Shown piece by piece: positions 24,332 to 24,448 of a DNA stretch of 24,448 nucleotides. Numbering within the stretch: the first letter of the stretch is position 1; the number at the start of each line of letters is the position of its first letter. The stretch is from Propionibacteriaceae bacterium (lineage in GTDB: Bacteria; Actinomycetota; Actinomycetes; Propionibacteriales; Propionibacteriaceae): NCBI GenBank assembly GCA_003158895.1, contig PMLO01000032.1:17813-42260 (forward strand), read 5' to 3'. The notes under the pieces were generated by a model that searched no databases, was not told where the DNA came from, and worked only from the letters and a program-made list of their open reading frames with translations. The position numbers and the translations under genes are program-made.

Positions 24332-24448
24332 GTGATCAACGTGCAGGAGTGGGCCGAGATCCGTCATCTTCGTGTGGCGGAGGGGTTGCCGCAGCGAGCG
24401 ATCGCTGACCGGTTGGGGATCGCCCGGAAGACGGTCGCGCGGGCGTTG
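24332..24448 (+). CDS. istA: IS21-family transposase IstA, N-terminal part (cut by window end)
   Basis: A GTG start at 24332 opens an uninterrupted frame to the window end: VINVQEWAEIRHLRVAEGLP, then QRAIADRLGIARKTVARAL. This is the N-terminal helix-turn-helix of IstA, which recognises the element's ends; the DDE core and the partner ATPase gene istB should lie beyond the window. No Shine-Dalgarno is obvious before the GTG, which is common for IS21 elements whose left end sits just upstream. Its left end must lie between about 24278 and 24331. Confidence 0.8.
   Translation, partial: MINVQEWAEIRHLRVAEGLPQRAIADRLGIARKTVARAL

Overview
The window is GC-rich DNA with short intergenic gaps, G/C-ending codons, SpaA-type pilins, class C sortases and actinobacterial-type IS3, IS1380 and IS21 elements. 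This points to a high-GC Gram-positive actinobacterium. I cannot name the genus from sequence alone. The centre is a cell-surface island of about 21 kb whose seven intact genes all read on the minus strand, flanked and punctuated by decaying insertion sequences.

Layout from right to left, in the direction of transcription: (a) 23.8-24.4 kb is an insertion-sequence graveyard: the start of an IS21 istA (plus strand, cut by the window edge), the 3' end of an IS110-like transposase and a doubly deleted IS3 orfB. (b) 22.65-23.8 kb is non-coding but holds two related promoter-like segments, several dyads and a copy of the pilin-terminator hairpin, and looks like the scar of a lost pilin-type gene. 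(c) 22.65-15.3 kb is a pilus operon: a 1185-aa putative tip or adhesin protein (LPEAG sorting signal), a 538-aa backbone pilin (YPKN pilin motif, E-boxes, LPLTG), then two class C sortases overlapping by ATGA. (d) 14.9-13.3 kb is a LuxR-family regulator without an ATPase domain. (e) 12.7-4.05 kb is one gene for a surface protein of about 2890 aa built of about 19 DUF11-type beta-sandwich repeats and ending in LANTG, a transmembrane segment and a basic tail. (f) 4.06-3.3 kb is an internally deleted IS1380 element whose inverted repeat supplies the giant gene's stop codon. (g) 2.97-1.78 kb is a secreted GH16-like (concanavalin A-fold) protein. (h) 1.7-0.48 kb is an IS3-family element with its two reading frames fused by an indel, lying against a decayed sigma-70-like fragment and a strong nested hairpin.

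The genes suggest one programme: a covalent pilus, a very long wall-anchored stalk or adhesin, a secreted glycan-active protein and a local regulator. The most interesting signal is non-coding. A direct repeat TTCACCC-N5-TTCACCC with an exact 12-bp period lies upstream of the tip gene, the giant gene and the GH16-like gene. A fourth, slightly degenerate copy lies upstream of the lost-pilin scar. I read it as a candidate shared operator of a surface regulon. This is inference; the repeats themselves are directly visible.
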